Below, one piece after another: positions 13,001 to 25,140 of a DNA stretch of 64,000 bases. Under the pieces are notes generated by a model that saw nothing but the letters and a program-made list of their open reading frames with translations, did not search any database and was not told the origin of the DNA. The translations under genes were made by a program, and so were the position numbers. Position 1 is the first letter of the stretch. Each line of letters starts with the position of its first letter. This stretch comes from Siphlonurus alternatus (lineage: Eukaryota; Arthropoda; Insecta; Ephemeroptera; Siphlonuridae): NCBI GenBank assembly GCA_949825025.1, contig OX463778.1, forward strand, positions 20,924,196 through 20,988,195, given 5' to 3'.

Positions 13001-13578
13001 AGTTCAATGACCCCTTTATCCTGCTAGTTAGGCAACCTTCAAAACTTAAGAATGTAGGTCAACAAACAGCTGATCAAATAGAATATTTTAAACACAATTT
13101 CTTTTATGACAGTTAAAGGTAATCAAACTATAGGCAGATTAGATGCTGAAATAAAAAGGTAATTAAACTTTAAGAACCCATAATTCCCTCCAAAATTACA
13201 TTAATTTCTTTTATTGTATACCCTAAGACTCTAATACATCAATTATCCCTGATATATTAATATAGCCCCTTAAATAAAATAAAAAATAAACAGAAAACAT
13301 TCTTTGCATTAATTATTTAATAAGCATGTCACAAGATACCTGCTATATGACCATAACAAAATTATGAAATTAAATTAGCTTTATTTAACATAGATATGCC
13401 CATTGTTTTTTCTTTGATAAACTAATGAGCTTATCTCTCCCCTCCAAAATGTTTCTGAGTAAGAAAATATCTAGAATGCTTCTCCAGATGAGTATACACA
13501 ATAAAATCATGAACTATAATAACTAATTTGATTTCTGTAAGTTATTTTATGCAGGAAAAGATAATTTTATTTTAACAT
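13001..13578 (-). other. Element-internal 3' non-coding region
   Basis: 578 AT-rich bases between the end of the integrase frame and the polypurine tract. No envelope-like or other reading frame is present. Confidence 0.6.
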
Positions 13579-14430
13579 TTACAAATAATATTCCTCTAAC
13601 TTCTTAGGTTTATGTATTTTTCTACCAAACCTGGTTGTTGTGGCTGTATCCTGAGGTATATTATTTTGTGGTTGTTGTGGATTTTGGTTAGGAGATGGTT
13701 GTTGTCGTGGGGTAGCAGCTTTAGGTGTATTATGCCTAGGTGGTGTATTCTGTTTTAAGGCATACTGGGTATGATGAGGAGAGGTTGTACTTTGAGGTTT
13801 GGTTAAAGGAATGAGATGAACTCTGTTTCTTCGGACAACCCCTTGTTGAGATTGCACCTCATACGACCTTGGCTGCGGAGTCTGACAACGGATGGTGCCC
13901 TTGCGCTTGAGATCCGTTATCCAGACCTGATCACCTGGACCTAGCTTTTGCAGCTTGCGAGCCCCATGGTGACGGTCATGGTTAGCCTTGGTCCTCTCCT
14001 TGCGACGCCTCTCTGCCCCTGCGAACTGTTTGAAAGGTATGAGTTTTGGTACAAGATTTTTACCGATGGTGGGGACGGTGGTTCGCAGCTGCCGTCCCAT
14101 CAGTAGTTGAGCTGGACTCGCTTCGAGGCCTGCAATGGGTGTGGCTCGATACGCCAGCAGTCCTCGTGACGGATCCTTTTCTTTCTTGAGGATGTTCTTG
14201 ACGATTTTGACTGCGGCTTCGGCTTGTCCGTTGCTCTTGGGATATCTTGGACTACTAGTCACTATCTTGAAACCATAGTCACTGGCAAATTCTCTGAACT
14301 CCTGGCTAATGAATTGACGCCCGTTGTCACATCGAATCTTCTCTGGAATACCATGCCTCACAAAGATCTCTTTACAAGCTGCAATGGTTGCCTGACTGTC
14401 AATTCTACTCATTCTTGTCACTTCCGGCAT
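13579..14430 (-). pseudogene. Integrase C-terminal part of gypsy pol (frame-shifted from gag-pol)
   Basis: This 283-codon frame continues the integrase that starts in the upstream frame. It supplies the second and third catalytic acidic residues: Asp in KIRCDNG (residue 35) and Glu in NGQAEA (residue 71), spaced as DX35E. A GPY/F-like module follows (GDQVWI, then PRSYEV and RRNRVHL at about residues 165-205), then a Gln/Pro/Thr-rich tail ending RFGRKIHKPKKLEEYYL. The first Met in this frame is not a real start. The frame is the downstream half of one integrase separated by a one-base discontinuity at about 14418-14430, and it overlaps the upstream frame by 13 bases. Confidence 0.9.
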
Positions 14431-17400
14431 TTAGAATAATAGTCTACCATAATTAGGTAATATTTTTGATCTAGCTCAGCCAGATCCATACCAACAATTT
14501 GCCATGGTCTATCAGGTATTTCAGAATTTACAAGTGGCTCTGCTCTATTTTCTTTATGCATGCAGCACTCATTACATGATTCTATCTTCTGTGTTATTTG
14601 ATGTTGCATGCCAGGCCAGTATACACTTAGTCTAGCTCTAGCTTTACACTTCTCAATGCCAAGATGTCCCTCATGTAATCTCTCTGTAATGTTTCTTGTA
14701 AGACTACTTGGTATCACTAACCTTGTATCATACAGTAGAAAATCTTTTTGTACCGTAAGATGATCTTTTGCTTTCCAATAGGCCCTAACCCTTGGAGACA
14801 CTTGTGTAGCTCGAGGTGGGAAGCCTTCGGTCACTCTCTTCTTTAATTCTTGTATCACCGGGTCCTCGTCTTGAGCCTTCTTGATATCAGTCAACGTCTT
14901 TGCCCCGGCTGGGAAGTTTCTCACATGGTCATCGCCGAACTGCTCAACGTCGACCGCTGCGATTCCTTCGTCCTCCTCCGGCAGCGGAGATCTCGACAAC
15001 AGGTCAGGTAAATGGAAGTCTCTTCCAGCTATATGTTTCATACTGTAGTCAAATCTGAGTAGTTTAAGTTTTAATCTTTGCAATCTTGGGGTCATGTCAT
15101 CTAGCCTTTTACTTCCCAAAATTGAAATAAGTGGTTTATGGTCTGTCAAAATCTCAAATGGCTTCCCCAAGACATATTCTTCAAATTTTCTACATGCCCA
15201 CTCAATCCCAGTTGCTTCTTTCTCAATTATAGCATACCTTGTCTCAGCCTCGGAGAGTCGTCTAGAAATATACGCTACCGGCTTCCACTCTTCTTGCTCT
15301 CGCTGCTCGAGGACTCCTCCTAGTCCGTACGCGCTACTGTCTGAAGCAATCCGATGGTCTTTGTTCGGGTCGTAGAGGGTGAGTATGGGTGCAGAAGTTA
15401 GCTTCTGTTTTACTTCCTGGAATGCTTCTTCTTGCTTTTCTCCCCAAAAGAAGTCATTCTCCTGCTTGAGAAGATCAGTGAGTGGGGTGAGGATATGAGC
15501 CATATTTGGTATAAATTTTCTAAGAAATTGAGTTCTAGCCACAAAACTTTTTACACCAGCTTTGTCAGTAGGTGCTGGCATTTTTACTATGGCTTTCACC
15601 TTGTCAGGGTCAGGTTCAGCTCCTTCTCCACTGACAATGTGCCCTACCCACTTCATACTAGGTACTCTGAAGAGGCACTTGTCATTCAGCGTTACTCCAA
15701 ATTCTTGTAGTCTTTCGAGAACTTTTTCTAGTCTTTGATCATGCTCTTCCAACGTGGTCCCAAATACTGCTATGTCGTCAATATGGACTACGACGCCTTC
15801 CATGTCGCTCAGCAGACTACTTAGGGTGTAATGGAAGAACTCACTTGCACAGTTCATACCCATGAACAGTACATTGTAGCAGTAACGTCCCCAGGGCGTG
15901 ACAAACGTTGTCAACAGACGGCTTTCTTCATCCAAGGGGATTTGCCAAAACGAATCCTTGCAGTCTAGTTTAGAGAAGATTCTTGCCCCTGACATTTTCC
16001 CTAGGGTCTCCTCTACTGAAGGTAGTACTATCCTGTCTCGGATGATGGCTCGTTTGAGTGGGTCGGAATGAACACATAGCCTTACGTCGTTCGTTCCTTT
16101 TGGGACCACCACCAGTGCACCACACCACTTGGTAGGTACAGTCACTTTAGATAGGACTCTTTTCTCTTCTAGTTCCTTGATTCTAGCTTTAACCTTGGTT
16201 CTCCATGGGTGAGGTATTCTTCTTGGAGATGTAATTGCATAAGGTTGTGCGTCCTCACGAAGCTTGATTTTATAAGTCGTCTTCATCCGACCGATGCCTG
16301 TGAAAAGTTTGGGGAATTTTTTCTTGGGATCCCACTCCCCTTGCCTGATCTCATTCACAGCCTTATCTGATTCTGTTCCTCCTTTGTATATGAGTAGCCC
16401 CAAAGCCACAGATGCTTGCCTGCTGAGAAGGTTTTCTTTCAGACCCTCTACCACATAGGCTTTCTCCATACAAATATTCTCCCTGTACTGTATCTTAGTT
16501 AAGAATACAGCTACAGCTGGGAGTTTGTTTCCACTAGGACCATACAGACTTCTCTTTGGTTTATGCCACTCGGGAAGTGGTTCGATTGACATGAATTGCT
16601 CAATGCTGAGAACTGTAACATCTGCACCGGAGTCTACTTTTACTCTGACGGGTGTTATTGCGTCTTGTTCACCGAGAGCCACAACAGCCCTCCATGGCTT
16701 GGTCTGCCGTTCTGAGGTCCCGACGGTGTCAATATCGACCAAGAAATCTACATCGGAGTCAGAGCTCTCTTCCCCCCTGTAAATTTCAGTAACTCTCTGC
16801 TTGCCTCTACTCATCCTGTGCAATACTTTCTTAGATGTGCGACAGAACTTCTCGTAGTGGCCTGGCAGTGAGCATCTTCTACAGATAGCTTTCCTAGCTG
16901 GACAGTCTGCGATCTCGTGCGTTGGCTCGGCTCCGCACCTCGTACATTTGGAGTTCCTTTTCTGCCACTGTCCTGCAGGTTTCTTCTGAGCCTGGGCTCC
17001 TTTCACTTTCTGCAGATATCTGGGTTTCCGGTTTACTGCATCAACGTTGCTTGATGATGTCCCCGGGTCTTCTTTCGTTAGAGCCGCTTGCTCTGTCTTC
17101 ATTTGTTCTCGACTTCTAATTTTCATTTGTGCTTTGTCAAGGGTTAACTCTGGGTCGTTCCTGAGCTCTTCTGATAATTTTAAGTCACTTAAGCCTCCAA
17201 CTAGTTTATCCCTTATTCTCTCATCTTTGTCTTTGAATTCACAATATTCCGCCAGTTTCCAAACTTCTCGGATATATGTCTCTGCAGTCTCTCCTGGCTT
17301 CTGATCTCTTTTGTTGAACATAAAGCGTTCAAATATTACATTCTTTTTAGGCCAGAAATATTGATCAAACTTATCAAGAACGTTTTTGAAATTCTTAGGA

Positions 17401-17756
17401 CAAGTTTCGTCAAATCTGAACTGCTTCATCGCTTCATCTCCACCCTCCATATTATAAAGAAGAAGACCAATCTTGTCTTCCTCGCTAAATTTTTTTGCAT
17501 CAGTAAGCCTTACAAACGTTTCAAATCGTTGCCTGTAAGCTGGCCACTTTTTTGGATCTGCAAAATCAAACTTGCCTGGTGGCTCCACCAAGCCTGTAGA
17601 CGTCATGTTTATTTCAGACTGCTGTGTTAAACTACCAGCAGTGTTGTTCCCTGTTGAATTATTTTGGGGTGGAATTATTGCACCATTTGAAGTACTTTGT
17701 GCATTTTCATCAGTATTTGATGTTTCCTCAGAGTCATTTTCATCAGAACCTGGCAT
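14418..17756 (-). pseudogene. gag-pol polyprotein, truncated by frameshift in integrase
   Basis: 1,112 codons from the ATG at 17756 (an upstream GTG at 17765 is less likely). Domains in order: gag with a Ser/Asn-rich N-terminus and a capsid-like region (about 60-220); two zinc knuckles (about 271-285, CX2CX5HX4C, and 292-305, CX2CX4HX4C); a retropepsin active site VDSGADVTVLS near 375; reverse transcriptase (about 495-690) with KLDCKDSF and a catalytic VHIDD where most gypsy elements have a YxDD-type box; RNase H (about 795-910, with DSSAYGLGG, KEATGIEW and LTDHKPL); an integrase H2C2 zinc finger (about 1028-1065); and the first catalytic Asp in GMDLAEL. It stops at 14418 just after VDYYSK, in mid-core. 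It would copy the element's RNA and integrate it. This copy's integrase is split. Confidence 0.95.
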
Positions 17757-17881
17757 AATTAGCACAGATTGAATTTAGGCTTGCAGCCATGTGCTCTGGT
17801 TGGACTTGACTTCATCTCAAAATATCTTATGAATCTTGACGTCTTTTTTTTTTCCTTTTTCTTTCTAATTCTCCATTAGAA

Positions 17882-17899
17882 GCCGTACTTCTGACACCA
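17882..17899 (-). other. Primer-binding site (tRNA-Leu type)
   Basis: Directly after the 5' LTR the minus strand reads TGGTGTCAGAAGT. This is complementary to a tRNA 3' end ...ACTTCTGACACCA, the pattern of animal tRNA-Leu isoacceptors. The match covers about 13 bases and then fades. The tRNA identity is from memory of tRNA-Leu ends, not from a search. Confidence 0.75.
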
Positions 17900-18086
17900 T
17901 GTCTTATTTGGGGTTCTTCATTAAGGAAAACACTTTAAATTTACATCACTACATAAGATAAACTTTATTGACCTGTATGCTTACAGACATGTTTTAAGCC
18001 AAGTACCTAATTCATGATTCAATTGTTTTACATAAAAATAAAGGTGGTAAATTTGAATATTAAAAATCAGACTACTGATTTACACA
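17900..18086 (-). repeat. 5' LTR of the gypsy element
   Basis: 187-bp LTR, upstream in element sense. It should carry the promoter. A TCAG initiator-like string lies close to its outer end, but no strong TATA box is visible. It appears identical to 12802-12988. Confidence 0.95.
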
Positions 18087-18285
18087 ATAATTATGTTGCA
18101 ACTTCATAATACAGAACCTTGTTTCAGAGTTCAGCTAATATATAGGGACACTGAGGATGAGACGGCAATGGTTTGTCAGATGACAAATAAATATTTACTT
18201 GAAGTTTTAATCGACTACAAAAATCTCTCTATTTTACCCCTATTGTATTGACAAAAACGAATGAACGAACAAACCATATATATGT

Positions 18286-18560
18286 TTTTTATTGCAGAGA
18301 GTACCAAATTATGCAACTGTCATTTTTTCAGATTTTTCTGAGTGATTTTTAAAAATTTATTGAAAGTACCATGCATCTACGCTCTCTGAGGTGTATGGGC
18401 CTTATCCTTTTATTAAAAATAAAACGCCTTCAAGGAGCGTGGCCAATTTTTCAATATTATTTCAAAAATAGCTCCAGGACTAAAAACAAAGTAAGTACAA
18501 AAAGATATCACGAGTTATAATTTTAGTACCCTTCATTAATTTCTGAGCTACAATTCTCAA
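18286..18560. mobile_element. MITE family A-like, degenerate
   Basis: The left arm has TTTTTTATTGCAGAGAGTAC and CAAATTATGCAAC, then TTTTTTCAGATTTTTCTGAG. The right arm has the decayed inverse (GTACCCTTCATTAATTTCTG near 18528-18547). The central AAGGAGCGTGGCC resembles the GC-rich centre of family A. It is heavily mutated compared with other copies, and its termini are lost. Confidence 0.55.
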
Positions 18561-19756
18561 GTAAGTTGATCATTATTGAAAACGAGGGGTTTAATTTACC
18601 ATACGGTTACAACAATGATATCCTGGCTCTGGCGGTAACAATAAATTGTTTTGAAACATACACTCCTATATTTATGACAACATTGATAAATACTTCAGGT
18701 ATAATTTTAATATTTATTTTCCGGCCTTTCGCTTTTCCGTCTCTTATCAAATTTATTTTTCTCCTTCCTCAAAAGTAAGTAATGCAAAAAAAAAAAAAAA
18801 AAAAAAAAAAAGAAATGAAAAGAAAGAAAAAAAACTTTATTCATTTCTTGACTTTTACAATACCAGGTTGTTGTTTTTATAAAGAAAAACTAAAGCTTGG
18901 GGAAAAAAATAGCATTATAAAGTTTGTTAATTTCTTTGTGTAAAAAATTTTGGCATATCTTTAATTTAGTATATTTTTACAAGGAAATCATAAATTATGA
19001 CTGACTATAAATGGAAACGAGCTAAAATTTGAAAGGGTAACAGTGTTTTAAAATAGCAAAAATAAAAACAATGGGAAAAAAGAAGGAAATAAATCTTAAT
19101 CACTTTATTCTTAACAAAAATATTAATTACTAGTCTTGTCCTCTGAAACAATTTAATGTTAAGTGCGAAATAAAAATAACGTACTCGAATCCATTATTTA
19201 TTATTCTTGAATTAAAATCTTGAATTTGAGTATACTGCTGTATCAAAATTTCATTCTCCTTACCATTTGAGGTTATTGGATTTTACAAATACACATTTTT
19301 TAAATTCTTATTTATACTATTTTTAATTTTTGATCACTAAAATTTCTAATTTTGCCATCTATTCACTATTTTTAACAACTTGAATTAAAATTTTCTTTTA
19401 TAAAAATAATCAATTTACACATGCATGAATTTTAAATAATATAAATTTAATAAAGTTTTTAAGTAGTTTAAAATATATCACGCCTAGCAAATAGGCTGAA
19501 TACAACAGAAATTTGATTTGATAAACACGTTTTTTTATTTAACATGGTTTTAATTATGCCTTGTAGCTTGCGTTCTTGAACAATATTATGTAAATATAGT
19601 TAAAGTAAAATAATTAATAGCATTTCTATCACAATTTGTACTGTTTATTTTTATGTTTTAGCTCTAAATATTACTTAATTGTTAGCTAAATTAATACTTG
19701 TATAAAAGTTTAAAAATTAAAAATAATGACTTCTTTATTGAGCATGGAAAAACCTT
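18561..19756. other. AT-rich non-coding stretch
   Basis: Includes a poly-A run at about 18784-18811. No gene or RNA is recognised. Confidence 0.5.
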
Positions 19757-19960
19757 CAGTTTTTTTTTTATTTTTTTACTGCATGCATACCTCAATAGAC
19801 GACCTCTAGTTATGCATTGTAATTTTTTTCAGTTTTTTCAGTTTTTTTTTAAACCCTCTAACACCCTTAAAATCGTAGTGCAAAAACTTAGTGACGTCTT
19901 AGGCATGCAAATAACATGCAAGCCTAGGAAAAACGTTACAAGAATATGACGTCACAGTTT
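19757..19960. mobile_element. Partial MITE of family H
   Basis: A CAGTTTTTTTTTAAACCCTC block, then TAACACCCTTAAAATCGTAG, matches the inverted right arm of the element at 51000-51268. A TGACGTCA lies near 19950. Only one arm is clear. The rest is decayed or truncated. Confidence 0.4.
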
Positions 19961-21577
19961 CTTTCCCCTCTTGATTTTGAGGGCGTTATGGCGTTCAAAT
20001 AAATATGGATAAATTTTGGTAATACATATAATTCAAGGTCCTCTATCCAAATAGGCAGTAAAAATTCAAGGAGGATGTTCATTGTAATAATAATAATAAT
20101 AATAAAAGGTATTACATAGTGATATATTAAAGTATTTACATCATTATTATAATTATATTTTCAATACTTTTATAAACATTTTGAAAGCATCATAAAAACA
20201 AGTTTTTAAATTATAAGCATAATATATTATAGTTCTTTAATATTTTAAAAGTTTTTAATCGAATTGTGGAGCTTTGCCTCACGAAGCGTTGCTTGTACAA
20301 AGTAATTGCTAATTATCGCACCAAGGCAGCAAGCAGACCGTTCGATGTTCCTCTCTGTGAGACGAACTTTAAACAAAAAGCTCCTTAAAGTATCAAACAA
20401 GAAACAAACACTTTGTTGATCCACGCACAAAAATTTAATCCTTCTTTACCGATTTTAAGACACGAACTTTCTATTAAAACTCTTTTGATAACCAAAAGAA
20501 GAAGAACTTTTGTATTTAGTAAATAAAAGAGCAATTTTAGAAAACTTGCAACTCAAGATCAAGAAAGAATTATTAATTAATTAAAAAAGAAAAAAAAAAT
20601 GATAACACTAAAGGTTTTTAGAGTGTTTAATGAATATAATTTTCTATATATTTATAAAATTAAAAGCATGGATTTAAAATCTATAAAAGTTTATAAATTA
20701 TTCAAGGGGATTGATTGTGTTAGTGAATTGAAAAAGTAAACAAATATACACAAAAGAAAAAATAACTTTTTTTGTTTCAAGCAAAAAAAAAAAAAAAAAA
20801 AAAAGTTTAGTATTTTAATTTATTTAAATTAATTTAAGACACAAAACTGTTGTTGAATGAGATGATAGGAAAAACTATACCTTTAAACTACCACAGGCAG
20901 TGCTTGTACTTGTTTTTCTTGATTAAAATAGCTCGTTCAAAGAGTATTTATTTATTGTAATGTTTTGTATATATTTTTTTTTCTTTCTGAACTTTGATCT
21001 TTCATAAACACTTTGAATGGATCTTTCTAATTTATCTAATAAAATCATGTTTACATGATATTATTTTATCAAACATTGCTAAATTTCTACGATTTTTGTT
21101 TCAAGCTCTATTTTTTATGTATATAATTTTCTACATAACTTTTCTGTGCCCGCTGAGACATTTGAAGGGATGTTGTGAGAAGTTAAAAAAGGAAGTAATT
21201 TTTCTTACAATGAAGTCAACATTGTACTTAACGTTGTTGTTTTACTACTAACAGTCAAAGAAGAATATAATGTATTTCATTATATGTTTTATAAAGTACA
21301 GTTTTATCCCAAGGGCCAAGGTATATGAAAACATCAACAAGTTTTTCAGCAGGCAAGTTATTTGCATGAAAAACGTGATTACTTTGTCATATACCGGAAA
21401 TACAATTCAACTCTCTTTCTCTCTTTTTCTGTTATTCAGATGTTAAAAAAATTTATAACCTAGGGCATATAAAAAAATGTCCTTAAAATGAAAAATATTT
21501 TGCTCTTTTCTTTTGTTTTCTTTTGTAACATATTTGTTTAGACAAAATAACCGGCAGCATTCACTTCAAGCCAAGAA
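19961..21577. other. AT-rich non-coding stretch
   Basis: Contains a short TAA array at about 20087-20105 and a poly-A run near 20783-20805. No supported gene or RNA. Confidence 0.5.
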
Positions 21578-21701
21578 CACTCGTTACCCTGAAAAATTTC
21601 CCTTTGTGGCCTTGTTAATCACAGTGCCTGATAAGAATAACGTACGGCATGATTATTAACAAGGCTGCAAATGAGAAATTTTCTATATAAGGTGACGTGT
21701 G
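21578..21701. mobile_element. MITE family F, copy 1
   Basis: A 124-bp foldback. Arms begin CACTCGTTACC and pair with the inverted right end ...GGTGACGTGTG. Inner arms contain GGCCTTGTTAATCA and its inverse TTATTAACAAGGCTGC. Flanks are AA and TA. The other three copies (50421, 52738, 53395) have TA on both sides, consistent with a Tc1/mariner-type mobiliser. Non-coding. Confidence 0.8.
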
Positions 21702-23067
21702 TACATGAAATAATTCATAATATAAATTGAATGTCACCTCAAATGACTGAAGAAATTAAAATCAGTCTTATGTCCATGTTATTTAGGGTTTATATTCCTG
21801 TCAATAATTTTTTTATTTATCCAAAATACATTCTGAGGTGGTACACTCAATAAATTATAAAATGTTTATTTGAAGCCTTTTTAATTTCCACACCTTTTAT
21901 CATCATCAAAGTAATTATTTCTAGTACGTCCATCAGTACATTAGTGTCATCAAATTCTAAAAATGTGTCACCGTGAAGTTAGGCAACTTGTTCAACGTTA
22001 AAGTGAAAGAGGTTGCAGAAAGTACAGGGGAAAGTTTGGCTGTTTACCCCACCTATATCATGTTGTCTCAACTCGAGGTAAGAACTTCTTAAGAAATATG
22101 AAATCAGGACTGCAAGTGCGTGATAATCATTGTTCACTGTGCTATTATTTTAAAGTCTAGATATTTACAGAGAGATTCTTAAAATATGAATTTCTAATAG
22201 AAAAGGATGCATCTCTAAAGGTCAAATGTTCATAACAAAGGTCTTGCTAACTACTTCCAACTGACCGTCTCATATAATTTAATTTTTGTCGTGTTTGTAA
22301 GATCTTCAGTGTGTTTGGGTGCATGGTTAATTACGGACTATTCTCAAAAACGGAAAAATAAAAAGTAAAGTCTTCGGTCATTGGTTAACATAACTTAACG
22401 ACTCTTCACATTGGCGAAAGTCGAGGAATCCCGAAGTTACAGGATGAAAAACGTTAAATAGCCTTCATCAGATCTGTAAAAATTAAATTAGACCTTCGTT
22501 GCGAGAGTGTTGTAAATTGTTATTTGGCAGAACGTACCGGTATAATGTAATTACGTTTGTTATGATAATTAAATCTCACAGGCGATATATTCCTCATCCC
22601 TGGAGATATCTGGAATCTCTGGTATATCAAGGCCTTTTATATGAAGGCAGATAATACTGAAGTCAAATTAAATATAAATGAATGTTTGAAAAACATAAGA
22701 AAAGTTCCAGCTCTTTTTCCAAATACATTAAATTTGCTTATTTATTTGCATGTTAATTTTTTCCAGTAGAAATTATTTAATATTAGTTGGTTAAAAACAA
22801 GTTTTAAATTGACAGTAAAATTTGGTAGTATTTCTTTTCATTATTTTAACTATTTCCTAGTTTTTTATCAAGAATGTTGAAATTTTGTTAGTATCCTAGA
22901 ACTGAACATTACAATTTACCGATGAAAATTAATTGCATAAAATAATATGTACTGAAATTATTTATCTCCATTTATTGTTGCTCTGTACTATTTTGCATCC
23001 TACAAAATTATCTGGACATGGAAATAAGAAATTGGGAGTGAATAAATTATTCGTACTACTGAAAGTA
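21702..23067. other. AT-rich non-coding stretch
   Basis: No gene, RNA or repeat family recognised. Complexity is moderate at 21950-22450 without coding features. Confidence 0.45.
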
Positions 23068-23075
23068 CGTAGTAC

Positions 23076-23298
23076 CAGGGCTAATCCTCTATTGAACCGG
23101 GTAAAGTCACTCACGACCGTTACAAAAAAAATTGGATTGTTGAAATTTGTAAACAAAACGCAAATAACCCCTTTTTAACCAATAGGAAGGCGTTTCAGCA
23201 AAAAGGGTTAAAATTTCTAAGCCAATCAGAATTCAGAATTGGACCTCCATAAGCCGGAAGGGAGTGACTATACCCCCTACAATAGAGGATTAGCCCTG
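23076..23298. mobile_element. hAT-type MITE with 19-bp perfect ends
   Basis: A 223-bp element with identical 19-base inverted termini starting CAGGGCTAATCC. Flanking 8-bp duplications differ at one base: CGTAGTAC at 23068-23075 and AGTAGTAC at 23299-23306. Inverted similarity continues inside to AGTCACTC/GAGTGACT. The 8-bp duplication and CAGGG start identify a hAT-mobilised element. It has no transposase. Confidence 0.85.
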
Positions 23299-23306
23299 AG
23301 TAGTAC

Positions 23307-23723
23307 TTCTTCGAACACATAATATTTTTATATTTTAGATATTTATAATTAAAATGCCATCTGAAAACATGCATGGGGTCATATAGCTACTTCCGGAAGG
23401 TATATAAAACATATTAAATGTACTTGTACGTATATATGTATGTTTGAATTTCTGATGCTTTATTCTAAACTTAGCAACAGTTTACGCCAAGTTTCAGTTG
23501 AAATTCTTGTTTTTGAAAATGTCTCGAGACTGGGCGTGGCAGCCTCCAGCCATCCAGGTGTAAAACACTCTCTCGACTCCTCGTGTTTACTGACGCTAAA
23601 ACATGTCTCAAGAACGACGTCGATGCTGCCTGACAACTTTTTTTTATATATATGAAATGCGTCGCTTCACACTAAAGAGCTGACTTGTGTCTATCCCTCC
23701 CTTTCCTCCCTCCTTTCTCTCTG

Positions 23724-23726
<3 letters not shown>
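23307..23726. other. Spacer with a possible short first exon
   Basis: An initiator-like TTTCAGTTG near 23493 is followed by an ATG at 23519. Thirteen codons later a weak donor-like CAG/GTGTAA occurs near 23560. This is suggestive only; no partner exon is identified. Confidence 0.2.

Positions 23727-23762
<36 letters not shown>
23727..23762. repeat. (CT)n microsatellite
   Basis: About 36 bases of CT dinucleotide repeat, followed by a short CA-rich run. Confidence 0.95.
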
Positions 23763-23764
<2 letters not shown>

Positions 23765-24823
23765 CTCACACACACCTTATTTTTCTGGTACTCATGTAAT
23801 ACAGTCATATATTACTTATTTTACGATCTTAAAAAAGCAATAGATATAAGTACACTCTATTTGATGCTTAGAAATTAACAAAAAAATTTTTTTAAAAAAA
23901 TTGAAAAGTTTTAGTTTCCAAGATGTAGAAATATTTACATGTAGAAATATTCGTGAACAATTATTTATCAATTTATATAGAAGAGTATAAGCTTGTTAAA
24001 TCATCAATTTGTATAAACAATACGTAGAATATGATGATTATAATATATTACATATATTTTACATATTATTTGATACTTTCAAGTATTATATATATCACGA
24101 ATAACGAACAACAATAGTCAATGTTTATAAAAATAAAATTGTATGTATTTTATGACGTGCTTGAAAAAATAAAAGTATATAAAATATATCACTATAACAT
24201 ATTTGACAGCGTAAACTAACAAAACAGAAACAAAGAGCATATAAAATCAAAATGAAATATAAGGGACAAAATATTGTACAATGATTTATAGGACGTCAAA
24301 GTCAAAACGTTAAATTTCACAGTAAAATGAAAAATATATCGCATAAATATATTTTTTACTATATTATATATATATTGTTTGAAAGAATATATTACTATAA
24401 TAAAATTGAAAAGGTGTTTGGACATATATAAAGGGAAGTAACTTTAATATTATGTACATACTTAAAATCTAGAATACTACTCAAATCGTCCTCATCATAC
24501 ATTTGTTATGTGCGCGTGATGAACTTGACATTTTTTTTAATATACATGTCTAAACAAAATTATAAATTTATTCTTTGTTTATTATTACAAATATTGATTG
24601 GGGGGGGTCTAATTGTAAACAGAACTGCAGAATAGTTTTATAGTATTGGTTAATCTGCATATTTTTTGAATTCACAAATCTGATGTGCACTCCATGCAAG
24701 GTATATAAGACCGTAGTATTCAGGCAAATAAAAATTAATATCAAAACAATAAATGGTCTGATAGTGTTTCCATGGGTCTTTGATTCGCGTTCTGTCAATT
24801 AATTAAACTTGCTATATTTTATA
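23763..24823. other. AT-rich non-coding stretch
   Basis: Nothing supportable. The two minus-strand frames of about 70 codons (24216-24425, 24568-24798) are AT-driven. Confidence 0.5.
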
Positions 24824-25140
24824 ATGGAGTAGTGACCTCAATTTTTTTATTGCAGAAATGGATGGAGGGTGCAAAGTTATGCTACCCTGATTTTTTTCAG
24901 ATTTTTTAGAGCCCGGGAACTATTTTTAAAAACTTATTGAAAGTTATTTTTGTGACGTCACGAGACGCCACTCTTTAAGAAAAAGATAGGACTTGCCGCC
25001 GCGTGACGTCACAAAAAGGACTTTCAATAATTTTTTAAAAATACTTCCTGGGCTCTAAAAAATCTGAAAAAAATCAGGGTAGCATAACTTTTTACGCTCT
25101 ATCCATTTCTGTAATAAAAAAATTGATATCGATACTCCAT
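24824..25140. mobile_element. MITE family B, copy 2
   Basis: A 317-bp foldback with ends ATGGAGTAGTGACC and GATATCGATACTCCAT. Arms contain TTTTTTATTGCAGAAATGGA, GCAAAGTTATGCTACCCTGA and AGAGCCCGGGAACT with their inverses. The centre has AAAAAGATAGGACTTGCCGCCGC, preceded and followed by TGACGTCA octamers (24953-24960, 25004-25011). Very similar to the copy at 37699. Confidence 0.85.

Larger units (their letters stand above)
12802..18086 (-). mobile_element. Complete Ty3/gypsy LTR retrotransposon (K02A2.6/Mag-like)
   Basis: A 5,285-bp element read on the minus strand. Both 187-bp LTRs appear identical base for base, each running TG...CA. A 5-bp target duplication ATAAT flanks it (12797-12801 and 18087-18091). 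In sense order it has 5' LTR, tRNA-Leu-type primer site, gag-protease-RT-RNase H-integrase, polypurine tract and 3' LTR. A single long gag-pol frame and the integrase-last order place it in Ty3/gypsy (Metaviridae). I see no envelope gene. Identical LTRs mean insertion was recent, but one frameshift inside integrase means this copy probably cannot move on its own unless the break is a sequencing error. Confidence 0.96.

Noticed and set aside
13001..13578. Possible envelope gene downstream of integrase
   Set aside because: No open frame of useful length. The region is AT-rich non-coding sequence.
14224..17772. Several plus-strand frames of 60-93 codons within the gypsy element
   Set aside because: Antisense shadows of gag-pol.
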